A stretch of 13,220 bases of DNA from Pseudomonadota bacterium (GTDB lineage Bacteria; Desulfobacterota; Desulfobulbia; Desulfobulbales; SURF-16): the NCBI GenBank assembly GCA_030597865.1, contig JAUVQZ010000058.1, positions 1 to 13,220 of the forward strand, in the 5' to 3' direction. Shown here piece after piece: positions 12,972-13,220 of this stretch (its first letter is position 1; each line of letters opens with the position of its first letter). The translations under genes were made by a program, and so were the position numbers. Below the pieces are notes generated by a model. That model worked only from the letters and a program-made list of their open reading frames with translations. It searched no databases and was not told the DNA's origin.

Positions 12972-13220
12972 CCCTTCGACAGGCTCGGGGGGCTTGGGCG
13001 GGGTGGACAGTTCCAAACACCCGTTCGTTGAGCCTGTCGAAACGCCTTGGATAAAGTCTGAGCATGGGAGTATGCCCTTCGACAGGCTCAGGGGGCTTGG
13101 GTGGGGTGGGCAGTTCAAAACATCCGCCCGTTGAGCCTGCGGTGCCCTTTTAGACAGGCCCAGGCACCGGTTAGCTCAAACCATCCCCAAAACCTATTGC
13201 AAGAACCCGGTCCCTGAGCC
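12972..13220. repeat. Palindromic repeat cluster 3, best-preserved copies, continuing past the window edge
   Basis: Element A is 12972-13050: CCCTTCGACAGGCTCGGGG, a spacer with GGCTTGGGCGGGGTGGACAG and TTCCAAACACCCGTTC, the inverse GTTGAGCCTGTCGAAACG (13027-13044), then CCTTGG. Element B starts 103 bp later at 13075 with the same layout (spacer GGCTTGGGTGGGGTGGGCAG, TTCAAAACATCCGCCCG), but its right arm breaks off after GTTGAGCCTG at 13139. A degenerate third unit (GACAGGCCCAGGCACCGG) is at 13153-13170. The window ends in CCCTGAGCC, possibly the start of another inverted unit. Element A starts one base after the mutM stop codon, so its arm hairpin would form the 3' end of that transcript. No gene is seen here. 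Confidence 0.9.

Noticed and set aside
12820..13134. Short plus-strand frame overlapping the end of mutM and entering the repeats
   Set aside because: It overlaps the mutM zinc-finger codons in another frame and its tail is translated repeat.

Overview
The window reads as a chromosomal segment of a Gram-negative, anaerobic-type bacterium, most likely a deltaproteobacterium (Desulfobacterota; Desulfobulbales-like would fit). The reasons are the ricT-metG pair, an FlhG/MinD-like ATPase next to yggT and divIVA, and a tgt-yajC pair. This is a placement from gene content and order seen by eye, not from a phylogeny. Coding density is high, codon use is GC-rich, and no RNA gene, transposase, integrase or CRISPR array is visible.

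Layout. (1) 1-2468, plus strand: the 3' part of ricT (PSP1-domain protein) overlaps metG (methionyl-tRNA synthetase with a C-terminal tRNA-binding domain) by 4 bp. (2) 2469-2764: intergenic cluster of a palindromic repeat (core unit CCCTTCGACAGGCTCAGGG and its inverse). (3) 2765-5116, plus strand: a 99-residue protein of unknown function, an FlhG/MinD-type ATPase, YggT and a DivIVA-domain protein with a long acidic tail, compactly arranged like a cell-pole/division operon. (4) A perfect 17-bp-stem bidirectional terminator at 5293-5329 closes this operon and the opposing one. (5) 5370-7948, minus strand: rph, then tgt, then yajC, with a 369-bp spacer between rph and tgt bounded by nested inverted repeats. 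(6) 7949-8335: a second cluster of the palindromic repeat. (7) 8336-11488, plus strand: a 1050-residue multidomain protein, the most unusual item here. It has an N-terminal radical SAM domain, an ArsM-like (arsenite methyltransferase-like) SAM methyltransferase domain, a linker with four Cys-Cys pairs, and a Cys/His-rich C-terminal domain that I believe is DUF5714. (8) 11582-11980: a DUF2721-type membrane protein. (9) 12150-12971: mutM (fpg). (10) 12972-13220: a third cluster of the palindromic repeat, running off the end.

Most genes are housekeeping (tRNA charging, tRNA queuosine modification, tRNA 3' trimming, protein export, base-excision repair, cell polarity). The exception is the 1050-residue fusion. 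It keeps the three cysteines that define thiolate-As(III) methyltransferases and puts them in the same chain as a radical SAM centre and a chain of vicinal cysteines. A single-chain enzyme that captures, methylates and then radically modifies a soft metal or metalloid is a reasonable hypothesis, but the sequence alone does not prove the substrate. A second theme is intergenic: four different palindromic or short-period repeat families fill nearly every larger spacer.
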